From Mycolicibacterium moriokaense (lineage in GTDB: Bacteria > Actinomycetota > Actinomycetes > Mycobacteriales > Mycobacteriaceae): a DNA stretch of 64,000 nucleotides. Positions 24,104-31,366 of the stretch are shown here, in pieces. The notes under the pieces were generated by a model that ran no database searches, was not told the DNA's origin, and saw only the letters and a program-made list of their open reading frames with translations. Within the stretch, counting starts at the first letter, position 1. Each line of letters starts with the position of its first letter. The DNA lies in contig NZ_AP022560.1 in the NCBI RefSeq assembly GCF_010726085.1, forward strand, positions 4,712,001 to 4,776,000. Reading direction: 5' to 3'. The position numbers were made by a program, and so were the translations under genes.

Positions 24104-24745
24104 GTGACTGATCCCACCGCTCACAGCTTCGTCTTCGCCGTCGAATTCCGAATCTCCGCATGCGAGCTCGTGGGTCCGGTGCTGACCCACCATCAGGAGA
24201 ACCTTCGCGACCTCGGCGCGCAGTATGCCTTCGTCTACGAGTCGGTGGTCGACCCGGGACAGGTGCTGGTTGTCATCGGGATACACACACGGCGACCGTT
24301 GGTCGACATCCTTCGCTCCCCACAACTGTTCGAATGGTTCGACGCCGTCGGCCTCGACGATCTTCCTGCCGTCTTCACCGGCGAGATCGTAGAGCGATTC
24401 GATATCGGCGAGCCCCCTCCGCCGGGCGAGGAGATCGTCGTCGCCGCGGTTACCCCGGTCAACGACGTCGACCAGTTCACCGCCCGCGTCCGCGATTCGC
24501 TCGTCGACTTCGCGAAGGCCGGAATCCGGCGGACACTGATCTATCGCGCCTACGACACACCACGCGAGGTGATGTTCCTCCAGCAGCTCGCCACCGTCGA
24601 CAACGCCTTGAAATGGATTGAACGGCCGGAGATCGCGGCGGCGTGGCTCAGCGCTGCAGGGGTAGGTGCCTATCCCCCGGTCTTCGTCGGGCGGTTCGTC
24701 AGTGCGGTCCGACCGTCTGGGACCACCCGAACGGACCCCACCTGA
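24104..24745 (+). CDS. Uncharacterised protein with two tandem ABM-like halves
   Basis: A 213-residue protein with no signal peptide. It looks internally duplicated. The first half contains HHQENLRDLGAQYAFVYES, then LRSPQLFEWFDAVGLDDLPAVFTGEIVE. The second half contains RDSLVDFAKAGIRRTLIYRA, then IERPEIAAAWLSAAGVGAYPPVFVGRFVS. Each repeat is about 100 residues with an alpha-beta pattern, compatible with a dimeric alpha/beta-barrel (antibiotic-monooxygenase-like or EthD-like) fold made from one chain. I start it at GTG 24104, which has GAAGGAGG upstream; an earlier GTG at 24077 is weaker. Its stop overlaps the next ATG, so it is coupled to the Bfd-like ferredoxin. Function unknown; an oxygenase or fatty-acid-like binding role is speculative. 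Confidence 0.78.
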   Translation: MTDPTAHSFVFAVEFRISACELVGPVLTHHQENLRDLGAQYAFVYESVVDPGQVLVVIGIHTRRPLVDILRSPQLFEWFDAVGLDDLPAVFTGEIVERFDIGEPPPPGEEIVVAAVTPVNDVDQFTARVRDSLVDFAKAGIRRTLIYRAYDTPREVMFLQQLATVDNALKWIERPEIAAAWLSAAGVGAYPPVFVGRFVSAVRPSGTTRTDPT

Positions 24746-24939
24746 TGTACGTCTGCCTGTGCCTCGGTGTCACCAACGAGACCGTCTCGAACGCCGTCGC
24801 GGCGGGCGCGACCACCTCGAAGCACGTGTCAGACGCCTGCGGCGCCGGATCGGAATGCGGTCGCTGCCGACGCACCATTCGGTCGATCATCGAATCGTTG
24901 TCGCCAACCACAACAGCAGACAGGGGAAGCAGGGTATGA
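24745..24939 (+). CDS. Bfd-like [2Fe-2S] ferredoxin
   Basis: A 64-residue protein of the bacterioferritin-associated ferredoxin (BFD-like) type. Cysteines at positions 4 and 6 (VCLCLG) and 38 and 41 (CGRC) have the CxC...CxxC spacing of the [2Fe-2S] cluster. An extra Cys is at 32. ATG 24745 overlaps the previous stop (TGATG), and its own stop overlaps the next ATG. It sits between the tandem-repeat protein and an SDR, opposite a P450. In Bfd proteins the cluster carries electrons to bacterioferritin; no bacterioferritin is present here, so it more likely serves an oxygenase of this locus. That is inference. Confidence 0.88.
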   Translation: MYVCLCLGVTNETVSNAVAAGATTSKHVSDACGAGSECGRCRRTIRSIIESLSPTTTADRGSRV

Positions 24940-25694
24940 CTGATCGCCAGTCCAGCATCGAGGGGCTACGGATGCTCGTCGTCGGCGCCTCCTCGGGCAT
25001 CGGGTACGCACTCGCGTTGGCCGCCCAGTCCCGCGGCGCCAAGGTGGCCCTTGCCGCACGGCGGGTGGACATCCTTGGCAAGCTGGCAGCGCAGATCGAC
25101 GGCTCGGCACACGAACTCGACGTTTCGGATCCACACGCGATCGAGACCGTCGTCGACGAGGTCGCCGCGCAGTTCGGAGAGATCGACGCCGTCGTGTTCA
25201 CCAGTGCCGCAGTGCCATTCGCTCTGATCGAAGACACCGATGTGACGACCTGGCTGCACGCCTACGCGGTGAACGCGGTCGGCGCCTCGCACCTGCTGCG
25301 TGCCGCCCTTCCCCACCTGTCCGACAACGCCGTCGCACTCGTCGCCTCCAGCCACGACGTCGGCCGGCCACGCGCAGGCGTCGCGGCCTACCACGCCAGC
25401 AAGGCGGCACTCGACGAGATCCTTCGCTCCTGGCGGGCCGAACATCCCGAGCTACCCGTCATCCGGGTCAGCGTCGGACCCACCGAGGGAACCGAGATCC
25501 TGCGGGGCGCCGATCGGGATCTACTCGCCGACCTGTACCGGATGTGGGTGCAGGAAGGCCAGATTCCGGCCAAGATGTCCACGGTGGACGACGTCGCGAA
25601 CACTCTGTTGTCCTTCATCGCGGTCGCACGGGCGAACCCGACGGTGGTCAGCGACATCGTGCATCTCGCCCCGCGGGCACCGAAGCCCAAGTAG
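24936..25694 (+). CDS. SDR-family oxidoreductase
   Basis: A 252-residue SDR. MLVVGASSGIGYALALAAQSRGAKVALAARR gives the Rossmann start with an NADP-like arginine pair. LVASSHDVGRPRAGVAAYHASKAALDEILRSW holds Ser, Tyr and Lys. After the active site it is atypical: IRVSVGPTEGTEILRG and a C-terminal helix instead of the usual DGG ending. A similar atypical SDR is encoded at 33539-34330 (LTLAPRPSDSV versus VHLAPRAPKPK at the end), so the two form a subfamily in this locus. ATG 24936 overlaps the ferredoxin stop. Confidence 0.88.
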   Translation: MTDRQSSIEGLRMLVVGASSGIGYALALAAQSRGAKVALAARRVDILGKLAAQIDGSAHELDVSDPHAIETVVDEVAAQFGEIDAVVFTSAAVPFALIEDTDVTTWLHAYAVNAVGASHLLRAALPHLSDNAVALVASSHDVGRPRAGVAAYHASKAALDEILRSWRAEHPELPVIRVSVGPTEGTEILRGADRDLLADLYRMWVQEGQIPAKMSTVDDVANTLLSFIAVARANPTVVSDIVHLAPRAPKPK

Positions 25695-25776
25695 TCACCG
25701 GTGCGACGGCAGCAGGCACCAGCAGGGATTGGATTGGCGATCGCCTAAACCTTTGGTGCCGAAGCTACTTCGGCCG

Positions 25777-26619
25777 TCACCCGTTCTTCGACATCTCCGA
25801 GGCCGCCGTGTCCGCCCACTTGGCTCCATGCCGGCCCATCGTCATCGCGCCGTTCCAGCCACCGTCGGTCCACAGCACCGTACCGCCGACATAACTCAGA
25901 CGCGGGCTGCCCAGGCAGATCAACGGCCACGCCTGCTCCTCCGGTGTCGAGTACCGTCCGACAGGTCCCACGGAGTCGTCGATCGTCTCCTTACCCGCGA
26001 AGTCTTGGAAGGCCGGCATCATCGCAGTCTCCGTTGGCCCCGGATTGATGCAGTTGATCCGGATGCCCTGCCTTCCGAGCACGGGATACCACCAGCCCAC
26101 CCACGCGTCGATCGTGTATTTGGAGTAGGCGTATCCGCTCCACGACCACTTCTTCTCGTTTGCCTTCAACCACTCGACCGCACCGTCGAAACCGTCAGTC
26201 TCAAGCAGTTCGGTGATCACCTTGATGTGGTCCTGCCACCCGATCGCCGCCGACGACGAGATCACGCTGATCGCCGACCCGACCGTCATCTTCGGCACCA
26301 GGAGTTCGGCCAGGTGCCTGGCCCCGACGAAATTCACCAGGATGGTGTCCCATTCGCTGAACGGAGGGCCCGGTAAGCCCGCGCAGCTGAACAGTCCGTC
26401 GACGGGCCCGTCGATAGCGGCCGCGACGCTTTCGATGTTCTCGCGGTCGCGCAGGTCGATCTGTAGCGCGCGGGCCACGGGAACCGTGGTCGGCTTGATG
26501 TCGAGTGCGGTAACGGTGGCTCCGAGATCGACGAGGATCTGCGCCGCCGCCTGACCCATACCGGAGGCTGCACCCGTCACCACGACCGACTTGCCCTCGT
26601 AGCCCAACACATCATCCAT
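25777..26619 (-). CDS. SDR-family oxidoreductase, 3-alpha-hydroxysteroid-dehydrogenase-like
   Basis: A 280-residue SDR. YEGKSVVVTGAASGMGQAAAQILVDLGATV is the NAD-binding start. ISVISSSAAIGWQD gives the catalytic serine and GYAYSKYTIDAWV gives the Tyr and Lys, separated by about 40 residues, longer than usual. That long insertion (ELLETDGFDGAVEWLKANEKKW) is a feature of 3-alpha-HSD/coniferyl-alcohol-dehydrogenase-type SDRs. GIRINCINPGPTETAMMPAF and VGGTVLWTDGGWNG follow. ATG 26619 is the start; the open frame upstream has no family similarity. It is divergent from a DapB-like gene over a family-A motif. A steroid or bile-acid-like alcohol is a plausible substrate. Confidence 0.86.
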   Translation of the reverse strand: MDDVLGYEGKSVVVTGAASGMGQAAAQILVDLGATVTALDIKPTTVPVARALQIDLRDRENIESVAAAIDGPVDGLFSCAGLPGPPFSEWDTILVNFVGARHLAELLVPKMTVGSAISVISSSAAIGWQDHIKVITELLETDGFDGAVEWLKANEKKWSWSGYAYSKYTIDAWVGWWYPVLGRQGIRINCINPGPTETAMMPAFQDFAGKETIDDSVGPVGRYSTPEEQAWPLICLGSPRLSYVGGTVLWTDGGWNGAMTMGRHGAKWADTAASEMSKNG

Positions 26620-26639
26620 GACGAGAACCTCACTTACTG

Positions 26640-26673
26640 GATAACGAGAACAAAGATTATCATCCCGGTTATC
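26640..26673. promoter_or_regulatory. Compound family-A operator region
   Basis: GAGAA-CAAAGA-TTATC (26646-26661) fits the family-A pattern, and it is nested between GATAAC (26640) and GGTTATC (26667-26673). The 87-bp region serves divergent SDR and DapB-like genes. Confidence 0.5.
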
Positions 26674-26706
26674 GTGGCACGTTGGTGAGGATCGAAGGGA
26701 GCCACC

Positions 26707-27786
26707 GTGACCGCCAGCCGTCCGTTCCGCGTCATCCAGTGGGCCACCGGCGCCGTGGGCACCGAGATGGTCCGGACGATCATCGATCACCGCCCGGACA
26801 TCGAATTGGTCGGCGCACGGGTCTATTCCGAAGACAAGGCCGGTATCGATGTGGGGACACTTGTCGACAGGACGCCCATCGGTGTCACCGCGACAACCGA
26901 TGTCGACGAGATCCTCTCCCTCGATGCGGATCTGGTGCTGTACGCACCGTCGTTCACCAATCTCGACGACGTCTGCGCACTGCTGGAGAGCGGCAAGAAC
27001 GTGGCGACACCGTCGTTCTTGTTTCACCCGCGCCGAATCCCGGCCGACGACCGCGAAAAGCTCGCAGCGGCGTGCACCAAGGGTGACAGCACCATCCACG
27101 GCGGTGGGCTGAATCCCGGCAATCTCTCCGGCGTACTCCCGCTCGCACTATCGGGGATGAGCCGCACCATCGACCGGATCACGCTCCAGGAACGAGCTGA
27201 CTGGACGTTGTGGGAAAGCACCGCGATCACGTTCGACGGCATGTGGTTCGGGCGGCCGACCGAGGAGGTCACGCCGACCGCCAATACGTACCTCAGCTTC
27301 TTGACAAGGCTGTTCGTCGAACAGACGTGGTTTCTGTCCGACTCGTTGAACGGCGATATCGACGACGTGTCGGTGAACCTGGAAACCGTTCCCGCGACGA
27401 AAGATCTGCAGATCTTCGACCACGTGGTGGAAGCAGGCACCACTGCAGGGCAACGGTGGAGCTTCCGCGGTCAGCGCAACGGCGAGACGCTGATCGAGTT
27501 CGAGACGCTGTGGACCGTCGGCGGCGAGTATCCCGAACACTGGCCCAAACCCCGCGACGGCTGGACGCTAACCATCGAGGGCGACCCGTCGATGCAGACC
27601 CACTTCTTTCCGCTCGCGAGCTTCACCCGCGACGCCTCGATCGAGGAGCACGTGAGGGCGGGGTTGATCACGGTCGCGATGCAAGTCGTCAACGCCATAC
27701 CCGCCGTGTGCGCGGCACCCGCCGGATTCGCGACTATGGCTGATTTGCCGCTTATCCGCTGCTACACAGGTTTTGGAAACACCTGA
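26707..27786 (+). CDS. Diaminopentanoate-dehydrogenase/DapB-like reductase, paralogue 3
   Basis: A 359-residue member of the family, start GTG 26707. FRVIQWATGAVGTEMVRTIIDHRP is the canonical nucleotide-binding start. DIELVGARVYSEDKAGIDVGTL, LDADLVLYAPSFTNLDDVC, then GLNPGNLSGVLPLALSGM (substrate-domain glycine block) follow. The C-terminal part has GTTAGQRWSFRGQR and AMQVVNAIPAVCAAPAGF. It stands alone between divergent and convergent neighbours; a hairpin follows its stop. Relative to the others the middle domain has more aromatic residues (FVEQTWFLSDSLNGD), which may mean a different substrate. Confidence 0.88.
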   Translation: MTASRPFRVIQWATGAVGTEMVRTIIDHRPDIELVGARVYSEDKAGIDVGTLVDRTPIGVTATTDVDEILSLDADLVLYAPSFTNLDDVCALLESGKNVATPSFLFHPRRIPADDREKLAAACTKGDSTIHGGGLNPGNLSGVLPLALSGMSRTIDRITLQERADWTLWESTAITFDGMWFGRPTEEVTPTANTYLSFLTRLFVEQTWFLSDSLNGDIDDVSVNLETVPATKDLQIFDHVVEAGTTAGQRWSFRGQRNGETLIEFETLWTVGGEYPEHWPKPRDGWTLTIEGDPSMQTHFFPLASFTRDASIEEHVRAGLITVAMQVVNAIPAVCAAPAGFATMADLPLIRCYTGFGNT

Positions 27787-27800
27787 CCTGGATTGCGTTG

Positions 27801-27853
27801 ACTCTGCGCTCAGGGCGTTGAATCACACCCGACGTGCGCCCTGGGCGCAGAGT
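27801..27853. terminator. Long hairpin between convergent reductase genes
   Basis: ACTCTGCGCTCAGGGCG (27801-27817) and CGCCCTGGGCGCAGAGT (27837-27853) pair at 16 of 17 positions around a 19-nt loop. It lies between two convergent DapB-like genes (stops at 27786 and 27860), so it could end both transcripts. Its sequence is unrelated to the other repeat family. Confidence 0.7.
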
Positions 27854-27859
27854 GAACGG

Positions 27860-28906
27860 TCAGCGGTTGGTCCAATGCGCGACGAACGGTGCGATGCTCG
27901 ATAGGTCGTAGAGGCCCGGTTCGGCGGCGATCACCGTAGGGATCGCGTTGATCGCATGCATGGCCGTGGCCAGGCATCCCTGTGCAGAGTGGTCCTCATC
28001 GTGTGAACCGATGACGAGGTGCACCCGCATGTTGGGCTCACCTTCGAACGTGATCTCGTAGCCGATCTCGGTCGGCCAGTCCGGTGCGAGGTCGTCGGCC
28101 ATGCGGGTGAGATGTTCGACGGCCATGGTGGTCTCGCCGCAGTCGACCTCGACGCCGAACCTCATCGCGCCGACGGTGCCCGCGGGGATCTGCCCCGCCG
28201 CCACGGTCAGATCCCGCGGGGTGGTCACGACTTCGCGGAAGCCCGTCACTGATCTGATCTCGAGTCCGAGCGACTGTGCGAGCACGGTGGCGCTGCCGAT
28301 CCACGCGCTCGCCGCATAGTCGGTGTTGCTCAGCAACGGCGCGGTGTCCTCGGGATCGTGCCCGTAACCCATGGCGTTGAAGACGAGATCGTGGCTGGCG
28401 TAGGTCGAGTAGTCGAGCACCTCGCGCACACTGATCCGGCGGGTTCGCTGCGTCAGCCGCGACAGCACCGGCGCCAGGGCCTCGCCGAAGAAACCCGGAT
28501 ACAAGCCCACGCCGAGGAACGAAGATCCACCTGCGCGACAGGCATTTTCGATCCCGTCGGCCAGCGACTCGTGTAGTGACCGCGGATGGATGAATCTGCT
28601 ACCGGTGGCGACGACGTTCTTGCCCGACGACAACAGATCGCAGACGTCGGCGAAGCACCCGGGCGTGTCGGTCTCCACCTTGCCCATGTAGAGAACGACG
28701 TCGGCATCGGTGTTGATGATCGCGTCACGGTTCGTGGTGGCCAGCACTCCGGTGACGGGTCCCTCGCACAGACCGCCCGCGTCGACACCGTCCTTGTCAG
28801 GGTCGTAGACGCGCACGCCCACGAGGTCGAGGTCTGGCCTGTTGATCACATGCCGCAGTGACATTGTTCCGGTGACACCGGTGGCCCATTGAATTACGCG
28901 AGTCAT
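27860..28906 (-). CDS. Diaminopentanoate-dehydrogenase/DapB-like reductase, paralogue 4
   Basis: A 348-residue member of the family. RVIQWATGVTGTMSLRHVINRP is the nucleotide-binding start. DLDLVGVRVYDPDKDGVDAGGLCEG, NTDADVVLYMGKVETDTPG and LLSSGKNVVATGSRFIHP follow. The C-terminal block has QIPAGTVGAMRFGVEVD and AMHAINAIPTVIAAEPGL. It starts one base after the stop of the P450 gene at 28908, so the two are co-transcribed and probably coupled. A P450 followed by this reductase also occurs at 20.5-23.9 kb, and a reductase diverges from this same P450 at 30272, a repeated association. Confidence 0.88.
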   Translation of the reverse strand: MTRVIQWATGVTGTMSLRHVINRPDLDLVGVRVYDPDKDGVDAGGLCEGPVTGVLATTNRDAIINTDADVVLYMGKVETDTPGCFADVCDLLSSGKNVVATGSRFIHPRSLHESLADGIENACRAGGSSFLGVGLYPGFFGEALAPVLSRLTQRTRRISVREVLDYSTYASHDLVFNAMGYGHDPEDTAPLLSNTDYAASAWIGSATVLAQSLGLEIRSVTGFREVVTTPRDLTVAAGQIPAGTVGAMRFGVEVDCGETTMAVEHLTRMADDLAPDWPTEIGYEITFEGEPNMRVHLVIGSHDEDHSAQGCLATAMHAINAIPTVIAAEPGLYDLSSIAPFVAHWTNR

Positions 28907-28907
28907 C

Positions 28908-30146
28908 TCAATCCCAGATCACGTCGAGGCGCGGCGGCGAACGGAACATCGTGCCGGTGATGTACGGCGCCCGTGCGTCGGGGTCGAGGCGCAGGTTCGG
29001 CAGTTGGTCGAACAGCGCGTTGAAAATCTTGGTCGTCTCGAGTCGCGCGAGGTGCATGCCGAGGCAGACGTGGGCGCCGTGCGCGAATCCGATGTGCGGC
29101 TTGCGTTCCCGGAAGATGTCGAATTCTTCCGGGTTGTCCCAGCGGGTTTCGTCGTGATTGGCGCTGCCGAGGCTGAGCATCATGGTCGCACCCTTGGGCA
29201 CCGCCACACCCCCGATCTCGGTGTCGACGGTGACCTCTCGCATGAAGTTCAACAACGGCGTCTCCCACCGGATGCCCTCCTCGATCGCCTGCGGCAGCAG
29301 ACTGCGGTCGTCGCGGACAGCGTCGAGCTGGTCGGGATGGGTCAGCAGCGCCATCGCCAGACTGGCCGTCGACCGCGACGTCGTCTCGGCGCCCGCGGGT
29401 AGCAGATTGCGCATGAAACCGTAGATCTGCTCGTCGGTCATCTTCACGCCGTTGACCTCAGCCCCCGCCAGGATCGACACCATGTCGTCTTTCGGAGACT
29501 TCCTCTTCTCAGCGAGGATCCCGACGAAGTACTCCTTCATCTCAGCCGACGCCCGCATCGCGCATTCCATGTCCCCGCGGAAGCCCAGCAGGTCGATGGC
29601 GAGCCGGTGGAACTGCAGCACGTCGGAATCGGGCAACCCCAACAGTGCGGCGATCACCCGCACCGGGATCGGCATGAACACGGCATCGACGAGATCGGCC
29701 CGCTTCGCGTCCTTGATCTTGGCGATTGTTCTGTCCACCAGAGGGCCGACGAGTTCGGCGTCCCACCGCTTCATCGACGAACGGGCGAACGCGAACTCGT
29801 GCAGCTTGCGGTAGACGGCGTGCTCGGGTTCCTGCATCTCCAGAATCGTGGGTCCCTGCAATGGGCGCACAATATCCTCGTAGCAGCGTGTGCTGAAGGT
29901 GATGTTGTCGGTGAAGATCGCCTTGACAGTGTCGAAGGTGTAGGCCGTGAACGTCGGTGGGCCGTCGCCCGAATTGCCGAGGATCCCCATTTCGGGCCAG
30001 CCGGCGTGCACCGGGCTCTGCGCGCGCAGTTCCTTCAGTAACGGGTACGGAGACGCGTCGCCGTCGGCCCCCATACCGGCGTTGAACTTCGCCTGCGCGT
30101 CCCGAATGCTCTGCTCGAGATCTTCGACGGTGACCTGTTCACCCAT
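28908..30146 (-). CDS. Cytochrome P450 in the second TetR regulon
   Basis: A 412-residue soluble P450. The I helix LLPAGAETTSRSTA, K helix EEGIRWETPLLN with ExxR, and haem loop FAHGAHVCLGMHLARLE are intact. ATG 30146 is followed by VTVEDLEQSIRDAQAKFNAGMG; the longer open frame upstream runs through the promoter. Two tandem family-B operators lie at 30179-30221, between this gene and the divergent reductase at 30272. It is followed directly by reductase paralogue 4. Substrate unknown. Confidence 0.94.
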   Translation of the reverse strand: MGEQVTVEDLEQSIRDAQAKFNAGMGADGDASPYPLLKELRAQSPVHAGWPEMGILGNSGDGPPTFTAYTFDTVKAIFTDNITFSTRCYEDIVRPLQGPTILEMQEPEHAVYRKLHEFAFARSSMKRWDAELVGPLVDRTIAKIKDAKRADLVDAVFMPIPVRVIAALLGLPDSDVLQFHRLAIDLLGFRGDMECAMRASAEMKEYFVGILAEKRKSPKDDMVSILAGAEVNGVKMTDEQIYGFMRNLLPAGAETTSRSTASLAMALLTHPDQLDAVRDDRSLLPQAIEEGIRWETPLLNFMREVTVDTEIGGVAVPKGATMMLSLGSANHDETRWDNPEEFDIFRERKPHIGFAHGAHVCLGMHLARLETTKIFNALFDQLPNLRLDPDARAPYITGTMFRSPPRLDVIWD

Positions 30147-30178
30147 CGCACGACCCTTTCTGCTGGCTCGGCAACGTT

Positions 30179-30221
30179 CAACATACACCCTGGTGGTTGC
30201 GAACCTACATGATGTAGGTTG
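30179..30221. promoter_or_regulatory. Two tandem 21-bp operators (family B)
   Basis: Two 21-bp palindromes lie side by side at 30179-30199 and 30201-30221, centres 22 bp apart (about two helical turns). Both have AAC[A/C]TACA on the left and G[G]TTG on the right around a short spacer. The second is almost perfect: ACCTACAT facing ATGTAGGT. The same motif precedes the binding-fold gene (32488) and the TetR gene (32743). They sit in the 125-bp region between a P450 and a reductase, so one dimer pair may control both. Confidence 0.65.
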
Positions 30222-30271
30222 AACGGACCGCGGAACAGCGAAAACGCGAAACAGCAACCAGGAGCGTTCGA

Positions 30272-31366
30272 TTGGCCGTACGAGTCGTGCAGTGGGCAAC
30301 GGGCGCCGTCGGGCGTGCCGCGCTGCAGGAGATGATCGAGAATCCCGATTTCCAACTGGTCGGTGTGCTGGTCTACGACCCGGCCAAGGCCGGGCAGGAC
30401 GCCGGCGCGCTCTGCGGGTTGCCGCCCACGACGGGCGTGCTCGCGACGACCGACAAGGACGAGATCGTCGCCCTGCGTCCCGACGTCGTCGTGCACGCTG
30501 CCAGCAAGGCCCACGCCGTCGAAACCAACGCCGAGGACATCTGCCGGTTGCTCGCTGCCGGCATCAACGTGATCACGACGACGTCGTACAACCACCTGCC
30601 GACCTACGGCGCCGAGACAGAGACCGCGTTCGTCGAAGCCTGTCGCGCCGGTGGATCCCGTTTCCACGCCGCGGGCGAGAACCCCGGCTTCATGTTCGAA
30701 CGTCTCGTAGCGACGGTGACCGGGCTGAGCAAGACGATCGACCGGATCGACCTGTATGAGGCGACCGACGTGTCGGCCGTGGACAGCAGACCCATGCTCG
30801 TCGACCTCATGGGCATGGGTCGCCCACCCGAAGACGTCACGATCGACTCGCCGATCATCAAGAAACTCGACATGGCCTACCGGCAGGCGCTCAACGCCAC
30901 CGCGGACGTTCTGGGCGTCACCCTGACCCATGTCGACGTGTCGGTGGATGCGACAACGCTCGATCGCGACCTCGAGGTGCCCGCAGGCACCATCGAGGCG
31001 GGAACTGTTGTTGGGCAGCGCTTCTCGTGGGTCGGGCACTGGGCGGGCAGGCCGTTGCTCGCCATTCACGAGGAGTGGGTGCTGACTCGCGACCTGCCGC
31101 AGTGGGGGCTCAGACCACTGAAGCGCGGCGAGAAGGCGCCGCTCATCCGGGCGGTCATCAAGGGCACGCCCAGCTTCGAGGTACAACTCGACGTCGGCTG
31201 GGACGGCACGCCGCCCACCGGTCAGCATGCGCAGCCGGGGCATCTGATGATCGCGATGGGCGCGCTGCGCGCGGTTCCGTACGTCCTGGCCCAGCCGCCG
31301 GGCATCGTGACCGCTCCGATCTTCGGTGCGATCCAGCTAGCCGGAAGCGACACCCACCGCACGTGA
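30272..31366 (+). CDS. Diaminopentanoate-dehydrogenase/DapB-like reductase, paralogue 5
   Basis: A 364-residue member of the family, start TTG 30272 after CCAGGAG. VRVVQWATGAVGRAALQEMIENP, then FQLVGVLVYDPAKAGQDAGALCGLP, ALRPDVVVHAASKAHAVE and AAGINVITTTSYNHLP are typical. The C-terminal half has TIEAGTVVGQRFSWVGHW and AMGALRAVPYVLAQPPGI. It is divergent from the P450 at 28908-30146 across the tandem family-B operators, and its 3' end overlaps the convergent binding-fold gene by 30 bp. With the P450, paralogue 4 and the binding-fold gene it probably forms one regulon. Confidence 0.88.
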   Translation: MAVRVVQWATGAVGRAALQEMIENPDFQLVGVLVYDPAKAGQDAGALCGLPPTTGVLATTDKDEIVALRPDVVVHAASKAHAVETNAEDICRLLAAGINVITTTSYNHLPTYGAETETAFVEACRAGGSRFHAAGENPGFMFERLVATVTGLSKTIDRIDLYEATDVSAVDSRPMLVDLMGMGRPPEDVTIDSPIIKKLDMAYRQALNATADVLGVTLTHVDVSVDATTLDRDLEVPAGTIEAGTVVGQRFSWVGHWAGRPLLAIHEEWVLTRDLPQWGLRPLKRGEKAPLIRAVIKGTPSFEVQLDVGWDGTPPTGQHAQPGHLMIAMGALRAVPYVLAQPPGIVTAPIFGAIQLAGSDTHRT

